Counted from the first letter of the stretch, positions 1-9,143 are shown. The stretch: DNA of 64,000 nt from CAMBDS01 sp964355675 (GCA_964355675.1 CAYHEC010000001.1:168333-232332), one strand, 5' to 3'. Notes: a model not told the origin generated them from the sequence alone. A program made the numbers and translations.

Positions 1-1077
1 TTTCTCAATCTCACGGACTCGAATCGATTCAAAAACTTCTTGAATCTGTTGAATGGCTGGACTAATCCGGTTTGAATTGTACCAATTCACGTATTCCTTG
101 ACCTGCTTTAAAATCAACTTCTCAGCTCTGACTGCTTCTTGTTCTCTCACCTTAAGTGACGAAGCAACCATTTCTTTGAAGTCATCGACGCCATAAACGT
201 AGATATTCGGAAGGTCGCGAACCTGCGGATCTACATCACGGGGAACAGCCAGATCAAGAAATAACTTTAAATCACGATTGTGCCGAAGAGCAGAACTTAC
301 TGTCTCGGCAGTGATTACCATGTCGGAGGAACTTGTTGCGGTAATCACCAGATCAGCCCAAGCGATATCGTCGGGAGATGGGGGAAAACTTACTACCGAT
401 CCACCGATCAAGTCAGCTACAACTTGCGCATTTGAAGTAGTACGGTTTGATACCCGCCATGAGGAAACGCCTGATTTTATAAGGTATTTGGCGGTTAATC
501 TGGCAGTCTCTCCTGCTCCTACCAACAATACTTTGTGTCCTTCGAGACTACCGTAAACCCGTGTGGCGAGCTGGACCGCCGCGCTGGCTACCGAAACAGC
601 TCCCTGTGAAATGCCAGTGTTGCTCCGAATGTACTTTCCACATTCGAGCGCACGCGTAAATAGTTTGTTGAGGATATTATTGGAGGAAACGAGGTCAAGT
701 GCTTTGTGATAAGCATCTTTAACTTGCACAAGAATCTGAACTTCACCCAGAAGCTGTGAATCGAGCCCCGATGCCACCCTGAAAAGGTGGCGCACAGCGT
801 CGTCATCCTGATAGATGTAAGTTGACTTGGCGTCCTCCGGCAGAATTCCGGTCATTTTCTGAAACATTTCCCGCAACTCTCCTGCGGGAGTGTGAGCTTT
901 GGGAGAGATATATATTTCAGTCCGGTTACAAGTAGAAAGTATAACGACCCCTGAAATATCATGGACGGACAGAAGCGTTTTTACCGTTTCCTCCAGACGA
1001 TCAGGCCCGAGAGCCGCCTTGTCACGCACTTCGACTCTCGAAGTCGTATGATTCAAACCGATAAGCTCAAGCCTCAT
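1..1077 (-). CDS. hemA: glutamyl-tRNA reductase HemA (3' end beyond window)
   Basis: Translating the minus strand from the ATG at 1077 gives 359 residues with no stop before the window edge. The product reduces glutamyl-tRNA(Glu) to glutamate-1-semialdehyde, the first step of C5 tetrapyrrole synthesis. Visible family marks are the catalytic Cys50 in STCNRTEIY, His97 in the DAVRHLFRVASGLDS segment, and a Rossmann motif VGAGE at about 186-190. The visible part covers the catalytic and NADPH domains and most of the spinal/dimerisation helix; the family is usually 400-450 aa, so roughly the last 50-100 residues are missing. Its ATG overlaps the hemX stop as ATGA, so it is translationally coupled at the distal end of the heme operon. 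Confidence 0.96.
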   Translation of the reverse strand, partial: MRLELIGLNHTTSRVEVRDKAALGPDRLEETVKTLLSVHDISGVVILSTCNRTEIYISPKAHTPAGELREMFQKMTGILPEDAKSTYIYQDDDAVRHLFRVASGLDSQLLGEVQILVQVKDAYHKALDLVSSNNILNKLFTRALECGKYIRSNTGISQGAVSVASAAVQLATRVYGSLEGHKVLLVGAGETARLTAKYLIKSGVSSWRVSNRTTSNAQVVADLIGGSVVSFPPSPDDIAWADLVITATSSSDMVITAETVSSALRHNRDLKLFLDLAVPRDVDPQVRDLPNIYVYGVDDFKEMVASSLKVREQEAVRAEKLILKQVKEYVNWYNSNRISPAIQQIQEVFESIRVREIEK

Positions 1078-1901
1078 ATCAGTGTCTTTCCAAATATTTC
1101 ATATAACGATACTAACAACAAAACCAATACCAAGCCAGATAATATTAGCGACGAAACTGCGAGCTTATTAATAGCCAACCATCCGAACCGGTTGGCAAGG
1201 ACGAAGATGGTCAAAATACTCCAAAGAGTCAACATTGGGTGAAGATGAGAAATCACGGGGCTCCTGTCGGCATGACCGAATTGCATCCATAACAATCCGA
1301 TACCAAGACTCACTGTAACGATAAGCCATCCTGCTTTCAAAGTATGCCTACGCAGTCGGTCAAGATCTTCAAGAGAAGGCAGATAGCTGAACCACCGCCC
1401 AAACGTCCGATTTTTGAGGTGACGATGAAGAGTCAGTTGTTCCGCGGCGAAAACTCCGCTCCCAAGAAGCATGGCAACCCCCGCCATCGACAGCACCATG
1501 TGGAATCCCGTTGCTCCACCAGAAAGATTTTCAGCTATTCTTTCAGGGCGATTAATTCCTAATGTCAATCCCACCAAAAACATAGCGACAATCACAGCGA
1601 GAGGCAGTAAAACAAGCATCCGTTGACGAATGCGAAGTTGGAGATAACTCTGAGCCGCCCAAATCAAGATGCCTAAAAAGTAGAGCAATTGGCCGAGATT
1701 TATTACCGGAGCTTGTCCCTGGACGAAGGTTGCTAAAATTGTCCAAACGAGGAAAGCAATTGAAACTATTGCTCCTACACGACTGGCGTGTTCCTCGTCG
1801 ATTCGAGAAGGATGCGAAAATATTCGTACCCACCAGACAAGAAGCCCCGACGCCGCGGCGAACATAAGAATTGGGAACAGGGTTAAGACAGCGAAATTCA
1901 T
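1074..1901 (-). CDS. hemX: HemX/CcsA-like cytochrome c assembly membrane protein
   Basis: A 275-residue, strongly hydrophobic protein with about eight predicted membrane segments. Its position directly before hemA matches the HemX members of the CcsA/CcmC cytochrome c assembly family, which in Bacillus affect GluTR level. The tryptophan-rich WWD heme-handling motif of true CcsA is not evident; the C-terminal region instead has the segment around HADRSPVISHLHPML. This favours a HemX-type regulator over an active cytochrome c synthetase, but that split is inference. It starts 4 bp after hemG/Y and overlaps hemA by 4 bp. Confidence 0.8.
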   Translation of the reverse strand: MNFAVLTLFPILMFAAASGLLVWWVRIFSHPSRIDEEHASRVGAIVSIAFLVWTILATFVQGQAPVINLGQLLYFLGILIWAAQSYLQLRIRQRMLVLLPLAVIVAMFLVGLTLGINRPERIAENLSGGATGFHMVLSMAGVAMLLGSGVFAAEQLTLHRHLKNRTFGRWFSYLPSLEDLDRLRRHTLKAGWLIVTVSLGIGLLWMQFGHADRSPVISHLHPMLTLWSILTIFVLANRFGWLAINKLAVSSLILSGLVLVLLLVSLYEIFGKTLI

Positions 1902-1905
1902 TAAC

Positions 1906-3312
1906 TCACCTGAATTTTAATGCAAGTTCGGCGACTCGATAGGCGTCCTTGGCTGTGCCATTGACCGATACGCCACGATATGCCGCCCCAGTGAAGAATA
2001 ATCCGGGCAATTCCTGTTCCAGTTTATCGGCATTTGAAACACGTTCAAGATGGCCGACATTATACTGAGCGATACCACGGGAGTGCCGGTAAAGCTTTTT
2101 AAATATCGGTTCTCCACTCACTCCCATTACAGTCAGATGGTCTTTCTGCGCAATTTTGTGTAAATCACCTTCTGTAACATTCACGATCCCTGGGTCGTGT
2201 GCCCCGCCGATAATGGTCCGTAGCAGTCGCCTTCCTGTCGGCGCTTGACCGGGGAAGATCTGATCACTCCACAGGGTTCCGAGTGAACGCAATGATTCAC
2301 ATCTCGGAATTAAAACTCCGAATCCGTTCAACGGATTTGTCAATTGATTGTCCGAATAACCATAGCAAACAACATCGACAGGAGCATAGGAAATGCCACT
2401 CAGAGCTTTAGCTACCTCGGGAGCCATTTTTGTAATGATCTCACTTGCTGTATAAGACGGTACGGCAAGAACAACAACGTCTGCTAAAAATGTCTTGTCT
2501 ATGGAACGAACGAGGAATCGTCCATTAATCTTTTCTAAACCAATTACTTCGGTATCAGTCTGAATCGAAGATTGTAGTTGGCGGGCAAGTTCATCAGTCA
2601 ACTGTCCCATTCCTTGCCGAAAGGTATGCAGAGTCGCACCCGGTCCGGCTGGACCGCCTGTCTTACCCCCTTTTTTCCTCGCTTCTTTATGCTTGGCAAT
2701 CAGTGCCCGGAAAAGCCCTCCGTAATCACGCTCCATTTCAACCATTTTGGGAAAGATAGCTTTAAGCGACAGCTCGGCCGTATTCCCGGCAAATATCCCT
2801 GAAACCATTGGATCAAGCAAGTATTTGGCGAAGACTTTTCCCAGCCGCCGTTCGCCGAAAGATTTCACTGTTTCATCAACTCCATCCTTCCGGGCAGGAA
2901 TGGCGATTTCCATCGCCATACGCAGTTTGGCTGAAAACGGAACAATATTTGATCTTAGAAATGCCGGGGGAGTCATAGGAACCGGTCGCATCTTTCCTGT
3001 GTGATAAATGAAGCGTCGCGAAGATGCTTCGCTTGCCCGAATGAGTTCCGCCTCCATTCCCAGGCTTTTCACTAAATTGAGCGTTGCTGGTTCGTTATCA
3101 AGAAAACCATTGGGCCCCCACTCGCAAAGATAACCCTCAATATTGTCAGTTCGAGTGGCTCCCCCATGACGTGGACCAGCCTCCAATATCTTTAACTCGA
3201 TGCTCCGCCCCATCTTATGGGCGGCTTGATTGATTAGCCATGCGGTCGAAAGACCAGCTACGCCTGCACCTACAACGACAACAGATAGAATTTCATCTTT
3301 TATTTCAAGCAC
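1906..3312 (-). CDS. hemG: protoporphyrinogen oxidase (HemY-type, FAD)
   Basis: Flavin amine-oxidase-like protein with the N-terminal dinucleotide motif GAGVAGLSTAW and the family segment GPNGFLDNEP. It closes with TGAAYRGVSVNGTAKDAYRVAE, the typical C-terminal FAD-contact region of HemY/PPOX. It oxidises protoporphyrinogen IX to protoporphyrin IX, usually using O2. An upstream ATG at 3366 would force a 62-bp overlap with hemH and lacks a Shine-Dalgarno. I prefer the GTG at 3312, which gives an 8-bp overlap and places the FAD motif about 14 residues from the N-terminus, normal for the family. The length of 468 aa fits. The start choice is less certain than the function. Confidence 0.92.
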   Translation of the reverse strand: MLEIKDEILSVVVVGAGVAGLSTAWLINQAAHKMGRSIELKILEAGPRHGGATRTDNIEGYLCEWGPNGFLDNEPATLNLVKSLGMEAELIRASEASSRRFIYHTGKMRPVPMTPPAFLRSNIVPFSAKLRMAMEIAIPARKDGVDETVKSFGERRLGKVFAKYLLDPMVSGIFAGNTAELSLKAIFPKMVEMERDYGGLFRALIAKHKEARKKGGKTGGPAGPGATLHTFRQGMGQLTDELARQLQSSIQTDTEVIGLEKINGRFLVRSIDKTFLADVVVLAVPSYTASEIITKMAPEVAKALSGISYAPVDVVCYGYSDNQLTNPLNGFGVLIPRCESLRSLGTLWSDQIFPGQAPTGRRLLRTIIGGAHDPGIVNVTEGDLHKIAQKDHLTVMGVSGEPIFKKLYRHSRGIAQYNVGHLERVSNADKLEQELPGLFFTGAAYRGVSVNGTAKDAYRVAELALKFR

Positions 3313-4258
3313 TTCGTACAGCACTAAGTAACTTGTAGATAAATTTGACGAAGAGCGGATTATCATTGAAGGAGGGGACTCGCGTTACCTTCGAGACTCC
3401 CATTTGCTTTAACGAATCAATCGCAACTATATCGAGATCGTAGAGCGTTTCAAGGCAGTCAAACACAAAACTGACCTGCATAATGACAATAGGTTCCGGC
3501 GTCTCTCCAAGGCGACTCAACTCATCCTCAAGATATGGCCCCAGCCATTTTACCGGTCCGAGACGGCTACTATAGGCAAGCGACCATTCCACCCCTTCTG
3601 GCAGGCTGGCTCCTAACTTGTGTGCTGTATGCTCAACCTGCTGAGGATACCGGTCGCCTCGGCGGACATCGCTAATCGGAATACCATGGGCAACGAAGAG
3701 CACCCGCGCACCAACGCCGGCATTCTTGAGAGCCTGATGCAAATAGTCTCGTTGAATGTTTAGAAGTTCAATATCCGATCCCCAGACAGGAATTTCGATT
3801 AAATGCACATTCAATTTTTTGCATTCATCTTTGGCAAGGGCTGAAATGGAGCCGGTCATTGCCCGTGTATAATGAGGGAAAAGCGGGAAAATAATGACAT
3901 CATCAAAGCCATCATCTTTGAAAGAACTCAGTACTTCCGGAATCGTTGGCGAACAATATCTGAAGGCATACTCGATCCGAATATAATCATTAGTTTCGGA
4001 TTTGAATTCCTTTCTCAATGCCTGAACGATAATTTCAGACCACTTTGCCAGTGGCGATCCACCTCCAATTAGTCGGTATCGTTCTATGACTTTTTTAAGT
4101 CTTATTCGAACAATCAGCCTGCTAAGCGGATAACGCAACACAGTCGGCATACCGAGGATAAACGGATCTTCAAGTATAGCGGTAAGAAAGGGCTTAACTC
4201 CTTTCAAATCAGAAGGTCCACCCATATTAACCAACAATATTCCTTGTCGCGCGCTCAA
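3305..4258 (-). CDS. hemH: ferrochelatase
   Basis: A 317-residue HemH that inserts Fe2+ into protoporphyrin IX or, in coproporphyrin-pathway organisms, into coproporphyrin III. N-terminal LLVNMGGPSDL matches the family's LLVNLGTP start. The metal-binding His191 lies in VAHGIP and the conserved acidic residue Glu270 in FDCLETLYDL. Five bases separate it from hemN upstream. No 2Fe-2S cysteine cluster is visible at the C-terminus. The neighbouring protoporphyrinogen oxidase suggests the classical protoporphyrin branch, although HemY homologues can also oxidise coproporphyrinogen. Confidence 0.95.
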   Translation of the reverse strand: MSARQGILLVNMGGPSDLKGVKPFLTAILEDPFILGMPTVLRYPLSRLIVRIRLKKVIERYRLIGGGSPLAKWSEIIVQALRKEFKSETNDYIRIEYAFRYCSPTIPEVLSSFKDDGFDDVIIFPLFPHYTRAMTGSISALAKDECKKLNVHLIEIPVWGSDIELLNIQRDYLHQALKNAGVGARVLFVAHGIPISDVRRGDRYPQQVEHTAHKLGASLPEGVEWSLAYSSRLGPVKWLGPYLEDELSRLGETPEPIVIMQVSFVFDCLETLYDLDIVAIDSLKQMGVSKVTRVPSFNDNPLFVKFIYKLLSAVRSA

Positions 4259-4263
4259 TCGTA

Positions 4264-5676
4264 TTAAATCGTCCGTGAAAAATTGGTTTCCGTTTGCTTC
4301 GGAAGATACTGGTCGAAAGGCATGGCTAAATTCCTTAAGAAAAGTCGGCCAATTTCCGTCACATTATACCCACCTTCGGGACGTTTCGTGATGAGTCCTT
4401 CCGTTTCGAATGGTGATAGCGACGACATTGCCAAATTGAGAGATTCTGCTATACTCTTATCGGCTTGAAAGGCTTCCGGAGGTATCCTCACGATCAAGTT
4501 ACACATCAAATCGTTGATTACCGATTTCCGAATGCGGTCTTCTTCACTGAGAAAACAACCTTTGGAGATAGCCCATTTGTCCAGCTCAATTAGTTGATTG
4601 TAATCCTCTGGAAGAGTTATGTTCTGCACGAACAATTCAGCAAACTCACTTATTGAGGATGCTCCGAAGCCAATCATCTCCAGCCCGCGAATATCTGTAT
4701 AACCCATGAAGTTCCGCCACATCGTTCCCTTGTGTTGCGCAACGGATAATTTATCGTCGGGGAGGGCAAAATGATCGATACCGATGGCGTTATATCCATT
4801 TGAGGTAAAGAAGGCGTTGGCATCGAGTAACATTCCGAGTCTTTGGCGGGGTTCGGGCAGAGCGCTTTCGTCGATTGCGCGTTGATGTTTAGTCTTTTCA
4901 GGAAGATGGGCGTAACCGAAACAGGCAAGTCTATCCGGTCGTAGAGTGAGCACTTGCTCCAAAGTGGATAGCCATGTAGCTCTTGTCTGATGAGGAAGAC
5001 CGTAAATTAGATCGATGTTTGTCGAAGTGAATCCAATCTCTCGACATTGAGCAATGAATTCATTCATCTGCTCAAAAGAGTATTCACGCATCACAGATTT
5101 CTGCACTATCGGATCGAGATCTTGAAGACCTATTGATATTCGCCGAAATCCGTGTTCGACAAGGAGCTTCAAATGTTCTTTGGTGGTGACACGCGGATCA
5201 ACTTCTACAGAAAGCTCCGCTCCGTTTACCGGCGGTATCCTTTTGATAAGAAAATCGAGCAGTTCCGCTAACAAATATGGCGGAGTGTGGGTCGGCGTCC
5301 CGCCGCCTAAATGGAGCCACTGGCAACCGATTCGCCCCTGCATAATTTGAGTGGCCTTTTCGATTTCGCGTTCGATGGCTGAGATATAGTTGACAATTCG
5401 CTCGCGGTTGTGAGTGATGTAGCTATTGCATCCACAAAAAAGGCAACGTTTATTGCAAAAAGGAAGATGAAGGTAAACTGCTATCGGGTCGCCAGTTGAG
5501 GCTGTTCGATCTAAAGCATTTTCGAATTCTATCGATGGGAAGTCCGATTTCCAGACTGGTACGGTTGGGTAGGACGTGTATCGAGGCCCGCGTACATCCA
5601 GACGCTCCGCCAATTCAAAAAGTCTTTCTTCTGAAATCCCGCCTAAATGTGGTAAACGGCTGTCAAACGCCCTCAT
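4264..5676 (-). CDS. hemN: oxygen-independent coproporphyrinogen III oxidase
   Basis: Radical-SAM enzyme that decarboxylates coproporphyrinogen III to protoporphyrinogen IX without O2. It carries the CxxxCxxC cluster motif in PFCNKRCLFCGC (with the extra Cys typical of HemN) and the N-terminal RGPRYTSYPT segment that separates true HemN from HemW. GGGTPT, and the HemN C-terminal domain from about residue 370, are also present. I use the ATG at 5676 because it overlaps the hemE stop as ATGA, giving 470 aa. An ATG at 5703 would add nine residues. It sits 5 bp upstream of hemH. Confidence 0.95.
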   Translation of the reverse strand: MRAFDSRLPHLGGISEERLFELAERLDVRGPRYTSYPTVPVWKSDFPSIEFENALDRTASTGDPIAVYLHLPFCNKRCLFCGCNSYITHNRERIVNYISAIEREIEKATQIMQGRIGCQWLHLGGGTPTHTPPYLLAELLDFLIKRIPPVNGAELSVEVDPRVTTKEHLKLLVEHGFRRISIGLQDLDPIVQKSVMREYSFEQMNEFIAQCREIGFTSTNIDLIYGLPHQTRATWLSTLEQVLTLRPDRLACFGYAHLPEKTKHQRAIDESALPEPRQRLGMLLDANAFFTSNGYNAIGIDHFALPDDKLSVAQHKGTMWRNFMGYTDIRGLEMIGFGASSISEFAELFVQNITLPEDYNQLIELDKWAISKGCFLSEEDRIRKSVINDLMCNLIVRIPPEAFQADKSIAESLNLAMSSLSPFETEGLITKRPEGGYNVTEIGRLFLRNLAMPFDQYLPKQTETNFSRTI

Positions 5677-6746
5677 GTGACCGTTGGTATGTATTTTGTG
5701 CATCTAATTTCGTCAATAAGGTATTCGACCGATTCGATTGGCGTATTCGGTAGAATGCCATGTCCAAGATTAAAGATATGCCCCCCCTGACTTCCAGCAT
5801 CTTCCAGAACTCGTCTCGTCTCCCTGCGAATGTTCATTTCATTTCCAAACAACGCTGTCGGATCGAGATTTCCCTGAACTGCGATGTTTGATCCCAAAAC
5901 GCTCCGTGCATCTGCAATATTCATTCGCCAGTCTAACCCCGCGACGGTTGCCCCTGTCTCTTTCACTTCGTTTAATAAATGGCCGCCATCTTTCACAAAA
6001 TACGTCATCGGAACACCAAGTGATTGCAGGTTTGTGAAAATTGTCTTTAATACTGGCAAATTGTGTGCCCGAAACTCATGCCTTGCGAGTACGCCCCCCC
6101 AAGTATCGAAGACTTGGATAGCATCTGCACCAGCTTCGACCATCGCCGTAAGCGTCAGAACGATCGTGTTCCCAAATTTTTCAAGCATCGACCTAAACAG
6201 ATCTGGCTCTCGGTACATCATCGTTTTCAGATTGACAAATGGATCAGGTCTGCCTCCTTCTACCCAATAGCTCGCTAATGTGAACGGCGCACCGGTAAAG
6301 CCGATCAAAGCCGTCTTCTCGGGTAACTCCCTGCGGATGATTTTTATCGCCGTAAGCACATTCTTAATATCTTTTTCTGGCTCGATTGGGCGCATAGATT
6401 TGATATCATCAGCAGTTCGAATTCTGTTGGCAATTCGTGGGCCGGAACCTTCATCGAAGCTAAGATCGGCTCCCATTGGTACAAGAGGTATCAGAATATC
6501 GCTGAACAAGATTGAGGCGTCAAAATCAAATCGGCGAATCGGTTGGAGGGTTACCTCAGCGGCAATTTCCGGAATATTGCAGACTTCGAGAAATGAATAC
6601 CGCGACCGAACTTCGCGGTATTCAGGGAGGTATCGCCCCGCCTGTCTCATAAGCCATACCGGCGCGTGGTCAGTCTTTTCGCTCCGAGTGGCTTTTAAAT
6701 AAAGTGAATTTGCTCTTCTATTTACAGAAGTTAAGTGATTCGAGAT
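5673..6746 (-). CDS. hemE: uroporphyrinogen decarboxylase (apparent AUC start)
   Basis: HemE decarboxylates uroporphyrinogen III to coproporphyrinogen III. Signature MRQAGRYLPEYR, the SDIL segment, FDTWGG, and the C-terminal NLGHGILPNTP are all present. The first ATG (6650) begins inside the signature, yet the reading frame stays open upstream and encodes the expected family N-terminus (an ANSLYLKATR...HAPVWL segment). Between the in-frame TGA near 6773 and 6650 there is no ATG, GTG or TTG in frame. The best start is the ATC at 6746, seven bases after a GGAG Shine-Dalgarno, giving 357 aa, a normal HemE length. An ATT at 6764 or a sequencing error are alternatives. Confidence 0.93.
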   Translation of the reverse strand: MSNHLTSVNRRANSLYLKATRSEKTDHAPVWLMRQAGRYLPEYREVRSRYSFLEVCNIPEIAAEVTLQPIRRFDFDASILFSDILIPLVPMGADLSFDEGSGPRIANRIRTADDIKSMRPIEPEKDIKNVLTAIKIIRRELPEKTALIGFTGAPFTLASYWVEGGRPDPFVNLKTMMYREPDLFRSMLEKFGNTIVLTLTAMVEAGADAIQVFDTWGGVLARHEFRAHNLPVLKTIFTNLQSLGVPMTYFVKDGGHLLNEVKETGATVAGLDWRMNIADARSVLGSNIAVQGNLDPTALFGNEMNIRRETRRVLEDAGSQGGHIFNLGHGILPNTPIESVEYLIDEIRCTKYIPTVT

Positions 6747-6798
6747 GGTATTTCTCCCTGAAATGGAATTTCAATAAGAAGTTGATTTCTGTCGTTGT

Positions 6799-7533
6799 TC
6801 AATTAACACGTTTGAATGAGGTAACCGACAAGATGGCATTGACGCAGTCATCTACCGAAGGCGTCTTGGCAGTGATTATTGTCTTCCAACCATGATCTAT
6901 CATCGATCTGGCAGTAGTTTTCCCAATAGCGATGCCAGGTTTATTAGTTATACGTTCTATTCGTGACAATGAAACTACCGCCGTTGGCGCCGCCAGGAAT
7001 AGAGCGTCAAAATCTCCTTTTTCAGCGAAATCAATCTCAAGCTTTTTTAGATCGAGAGGTATGGTTTCATAAATCGGCCATTTCTCGACCATGATTCCCT
7101 GTTTCGACAAATCATCCTGCAAATTGCTGGCAGTTTCCCGCGCGGATGGCCACAGAATTGGTGACGCATCTTGACCATATTGCTCAATAATTTGTCTTCC
7201 TAGCGTTTCGCCGCCCTCATGACCCACTATCTCAGGAAGTCGGCCAAATTGTTCACCCACCACTTCCATCGTTCTTTTTCCTACAGCCATTATCATTAGA
7301 TTTCCAGGGAGTGACATATCTGTCGAAGTGAATAGTTCAGCAGTGATTTTTACTGCGCGAGCGCTTGTAAAAAGAATACTCCTAAAATTATTTGGGTTTG
7401 GAATCTTCGTATTTGGGGCGATGATTTTGATTTCTGTGACTGGAAAACAGATACCAGTGACGCCATGCTCCGCCAACTTTTTGATAATACCAGCCGACTG
7501 AAAAGGCTCCCTGGTAATCAGTACGCGCGGCAA
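6799..7533 (-). CDS. hemD: uroporphyrinogen-III synthase
   Basis: A 244-residue protein of the poorly conserved HemD family, which cyclises hydroxymethylbilane with D-ring inversion. N-terminal VLITREPFQSAGIIKKL and FTSARAV, and the C-terminal segment AIGKTTARSMIDHGW, match the two-domain HemD pattern. It starts with TTG three bases after the hemC stop and precedes hemE. Assignment rests mainly on these motifs plus the operon position between hemC and hemE. Confidence 0.9.
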   Translation of the reverse strand: MPRVLITREPFQSAGIIKKLAEHGVTGICFPVTEIKIIAPNTKIPNPNNFRSILFTSARAVKITAELFTSTDMSLPGNLMIMAVGKRTMEVVGEQFGRLPEIVGHEGGETLGRQIIEQYGQDASPILWPSARETASNLQDDLSKQGIMVEKWPIYETIPLDLKKLEIDFAEKGDFDALFLAAPTAVVSLSRIERITNKPGIAIGKTTARSMIDHGWKTIITAKTPSVDDCVNAILSVTSFKRVN

Positions 7534-7536
7534 AAC

Positions 7537-8424
7537 CTATCCTCCCTTTAGCATCAAGGCTTTGTACGCGCGCTCGACCAAATCCAGTTCGTCGGTTCCG
7601 CTATGCATAGTCCAAGCCGGCTTGGAACTCCCGCCCCAAAAAGCGTAAAGCATCCACTCATTCGATACCCGGCTTGCCCATGCTCCAAGCGGCAAACTGC
7701 ACCCACCACCAAATTTTGTGAGTAACGCCCGCTCAATAACCGTCGCTTCAGCCGTCATCTCATGATTGAGGATTTTCTTGACATCTGGAATAAACGGATC
7801 GTCAGATCTCATTTCAATTGCCAAAGCACCCTGCCCCGGACTGGGTACAAACATTTCGGGCTCAAGTCGAACAACCTTGTAAGCGCTAAGGTTCAACCCA
7901 AGTCTGTTAACGCCAGCATTTGCCAGAATGATAGCGTCATAGTACCCTTGATAGAGTTTATCCAATCGTGTCGGGACATTTCCACGAAGATCTTTGACCT
8001 GCAAATCTGGGCGTAAGGCTTTGATCTGGGTAGATCGTCTCACTGCGCTGGTTCCAACGACTCCATTCTGAATTATTTTTATAAATTCATCACTATCGTT
8101 AAATTTATCCGGACGAATTATCAGCAGGTCAGCACAATTCTCCCGTTCGGTCACAGCAACGATCTTCAAGCCATCAGGTTGTAAAGTTGCAACATCCTTG
8201 AACGAATGGACCGCTAAATCGATCTTATTAGCGTATAACGCTTCTTCGATTTCTTTGGTGAATACTCCCTGAGCGCCGAGTTGGTTCAATGGGACATCCT
8301 GAATACGATCGCCAAGTGTGCTGATAATAATCATTTCAGTCTTGAACCCGGCGGCGTTCAAATGGGATTCAATCATCCGCGCTTGCGCTTGGGCAAGGTC
8401 GCTTCCTCGAGCTCCGATGCGCAT
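7537..8424 (-). CDS. hemC: porphobilinogen deaminase (hydroxymethylbilane synthase)
   Basis: A 295-residue HemC, first gene of the heme operon. It polymerises four porphobilinogens on a dipyrromethane cofactor. The cofactor-anchoring Cys242 is in FGGGCSLPLGAWA and the catalytic Asp77 in AVHSFKDV. RGSDLAQAQAR at the N-terminus and GTSAVRR near 124-130 are family hallmarks. The ATG at 8424 lies about 30 bases downstream of a strong predicted promoter. hemB and hemL are not in the visible part of the operon. Confidence 0.97.
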   Translation of the reverse strand: MRIGARGSDLAQAQARMIESHLNAAGFKTEMIIISTLGDRIQDVPLNQLGAQGVFTKEIEEALYANKIDLAVHSFKDVATLQPDGLKIVAVTERENCADLLIIRPDKFNDSDEFIKIIQNGVVGTSAVRRSTQIKALRPDLQVKDLRGNVPTRLDKLYQGYYDAIILANAGVNRLGLNLSAYKVVRLEPEMFVPSPGQGALAIEMRSDDPFIPDVKKILNHEMTAEATVIERALLTKFGGGCSLPLGAWASRVSNEWMLYAFWGGSSKPAWTMHSGTDELDLVERAYKALMLKGG

Positions 8425-8458
8425 ATTAAATAACCTGAATTGGGTTCTCGTAAAATGT

Positions 8459-8492
8459 AAAATACTTCTTTGTCACGATTGAGTCAAAGAAG
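8459..8492 (-). promoter_or_regulatory. hem operon promoter overlapped by an inverted repeat
   Basis: On the minus strand a -35 TTGACT (8487-8482) and a -10 TATTTT (8464-8459) are separated by exactly 17 bases, a near-consensus sigma-70-type arrangement about 35 bp before the hemC ATG. A perfect 8-bp inverted repeat, CTTCTTTG-N12-CAAAGAAG (8465-8472 and 8485-8492), overlaps the -35 and the spacer. A repressor bound there would block the polymerase, so it is a candidate operator for heme- or iron-responsive control. No known regulator consensus was matched. Confidence 0.6.
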
Positions 8493-8587
8493 AATAGAGG
8501 CAGATTAGAAATGATTTGCTTGAAAGAAGAAATGCGGGAGACATCTTAAATAATTGAATATTGATATATTACACACAAATAATATTG

Positions 8588-9133
8588 TCATTTACCATAA
8601 GCCCTTACCTCGGTTAGTCGTACTCGACCACCGGGAGGAATCTTAAAAGTAAATTTGAACGTAAGAGGAATTCCGTCTTCAGTGAAAAGAACATGCGGAG
8701 CGGCTTGCCAGTCAGAATCGGGATGGTAAGGTGCATTCTGCCAGTGAATTCCATCACTCGATACATAGAATTGGATAACGGTATTCCCAGAAACTCCGCC
8801 CCGCCACAAGAATGTGAGATTCTTCTTCTGACCAAACGAAATCCTTCCGTTGTAGGTTATCGATGCAGTCAGGGTGTCTGATGATTCATTTTCACCTAAT
8901 AAAACACCGTTGACGACCGTTGCAGGCAATTCAACAAGCCAGCGAGTCGAAATACTGCTCTGAAAAAACATTGTTCCATAGACCGCAAGGTTTCCTCCGC
9001 CATTATTTCCCCCTTGTCCGGTTGTATCGGGATTGTTGGAAGATGTTGGGCTTCTTGGATTGGAATCACATCCTATTGTAACCAAACTTCCGACTAAAAT
9101 AAAAATCGACAAGATCGTTAAATTGAATCTCAC
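8588..9133 (-). CDS. predicted lipoprotein of unknown function
   Basis: Product not recognised beyond its localisation. The sequence RFNLTILSIFILVGSLVTIGC is a lipoprotein signal peptide with a VTIGC-type lipobox. It is followed by a Ser/Asn/Gly-rich linker and a roughly 130-residue beta-rich domain with aromatic-rich strands and the C-terminal segment RVRLTEVRAYGK, reminiscent of discoidin/F5-8-type folds. I prefer the GTG at 9133, which puts the lipobox Cys at residue 22 and leaves 10 bp after the upstream gene. ATGs at 9172 or 9184 would overlap it. It is the last gene of the glmS-kdsA-PHP group. Confidence 0.7.
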   Translation of the reverse strand: MRFNLTILSIFILVGSLVTIGCDSNPRSPTSSNNPDTTGQGGNNGGGNLAVYGTMFFQSSISTRWLVELPATVVNGVLLGENESSDTLTASITYNGRISFGQKKNLTFLWRGGVSGNTVIQFYVSSDGIHWQNAPYHPDSDWQAAPHVLFTEDGIPLTFKFTFKIPPGGRVRLTEVRAYGK

Positions 9134-9143
9134 CAATTGGTAA

